DNA of 5,678 bases from Acidimicrobiaceae bacterium (GTDB lineage Bacteria > Actinomycetota > Acidimicrobiia > Acidimicrobiales > RAAP-2): NCBI GenBank assembly GCA_030838245.1, contig JAUTXB010000206.1:1-5678 (forward strand). The letters run 5' to 3'. Under the pieces are notes generated by a model. That model saw only the letters and a program-made list of their open reading frames with translations. It did not search any database and was not told the origin of the DNA. The translations under genes and the position numbers were made by a program. Each line of letters begins with the position of its first letter. Within the stretch, counting starts at the first letter, position 1. Shown piece after piece: positions 5,252-5,678 of this stretch.

Positions 5252-5678
5252 TCAGCGAGCGGTGTTGCCCATGTCCACGACGAGTTGGGACCCGGTCATG
5301 TACCTGGACTCATCGCTGGCCAGGAAGGCAACCGTGCCCGCGATGTGCTCGGGCTTCATGAACATGTGCGGCAGCGTGTTCATGAAGATGGGGCCGAGCG
5401 TTTCCGGCTTGGAGTTGATGAGCTCTTGCAGATGGGGGTCGGTGACCATCTCGGTGGCCACGCCGGCGGGATGGATGGTGTTGACCCGGATGTCGTACTC
5501 GCCGAGCTCAGCAGCGAGGACCCGGCATAACCCGACGACCCCGTGTTTGGCCGCGCTGTAGTGGGCCTTGAAGGGAAGGCCCTTTCGGCCCGCGGTGGAG
5601 CTGGTCAGGATGATCGATCCGCCCGTCCCCTGTTCGATCATCGTGGGGATAGCCGCCTTGGCCGTTTGCCACACCCCT
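5252..5678 (-). CDS. Short-chain dehydrogenase, probably mycofactocin-coupled (5' end outside window)
   Basis: NAD(P)-dependent oxidoreductase of the classical SDR fold, cytoplasmic, likely oxidising an alcohol to a carbonyl. Only about 141 C-terminal residues are visible. The N-terminal cofactor-binding half (TGxxxGxG) lies beyond the window edge, and the reading frame is open through position 5677. Numbering from the first visible codon, the catalytic Ser is residue 27 in TSSTAG, Tyr is 40 and Lys is 44 in HYSAAK, followed by RVNTIHPAGVATEMV and the C-terminal FLASDESRYMTG block. The GSIILTSSTAG, HYSAAKHGVVGL and NTIHP strings resemble the mycofactocin-coupled SDR subfamily, whose members hold NAD tightly and pass electrons to the peptide cofactor mycofactocin. 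That assignment rests on remembered family patterns and lacks the diagnostic N-terminal half. The GTG at 5674 is internal (a normal Val), not a start. It is followed after 52 bp by the zinc alcohol dehydrogenase. Confidence 0.85.
   Translation of the reverse strand, partial: GVWQTAKAAIPTMIEQGTGGSIILTSSTAGRKGLPFKAHYSAAKHGVVGLCRVLAAELGEYDIRVNTIHPAGVATEMVTDPHLQELINSKPETLGPIFMNTLPHMFMKPEHIAGTVAFLASDESRYMTGSQLVVDMGNTAR

Noticed and set aside
4438..5361. Long plus-strand open frame (307 codons) across the zinc dehydrogenase
   Set aside because: It lies antisense to a gene with clear zinc and cofactor motifs. Its translation is low in hydrophobic structure and matches no family; such frames are expected opposite high-GC genes.

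Overview
This window is a stretch of high-GC DNA (about two thirds G+C by eye) in which every convincing gene lies on the minus strand, so it reads from position 5678 down to position 21. The third-codon GC bias, frequent GTG starts, tight overlapping junctions and a short-chain dehydrogenase that resembles the mycofactocin-associated subfamily all suggest an actinobacterium. Mycobacteriales or an environmental Acidimicrobiia-like lineage are possible, but I cannot place it more precisely. No RNA genes, CRISPR, insertion sequences or prophage genes are visible.

Layout in transcription order: (1) the C-terminal half of a short-chain dehydrogenase, probably mycofactocin-coupled, cut by the window edge (5252-5678); (2) a compact zinc-dependent medium-chain alcohol dehydrogenase (4273-5199); (3) a complete NAD-type short-chain dehydrogenase (3394-4194); (4) an amidohydrolase-2 / 2-pyrone-4,6-dicarboxylate-lactonase-like metal hydrolase whose GTG overlaps the previous stop as GTGA (2513-3397); (5) a 134-bp gap with a possible promoter, an inverted repeat and a 19-codon leader ORF; (6) a 352-residue protein of no assigned function (1320-2378); (7) a 124-bp spacer with a degenerate repeat, filled almost exactly by a 42-codon ORF; (8) a cysteine form of the UGSC (seleno)protein family, related to the catalytic subunits of glycine/proline reductases (617-1195); (9) a TetR-type regulator two bases downstream (21-614).

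The set looks like a catabolic or detoxification operon. Three oxidoreductases could oxidise an alcohol or carbonyl group, and the amidohydrolase could open a lactone or cleave a C-C or C-N bond. The 352-residue protein and the UGSC protein would form the unusual core, with redox chemistry at a Cys-Gly-Ser-Cys site. The TetR protein is the obvious candidate sensor. The substrate cannot be read from the sequence. The parts most worth attention are the UGSC/352-residue pair and the two very small ORFs that bridge the gaps around the 352-residue gene.
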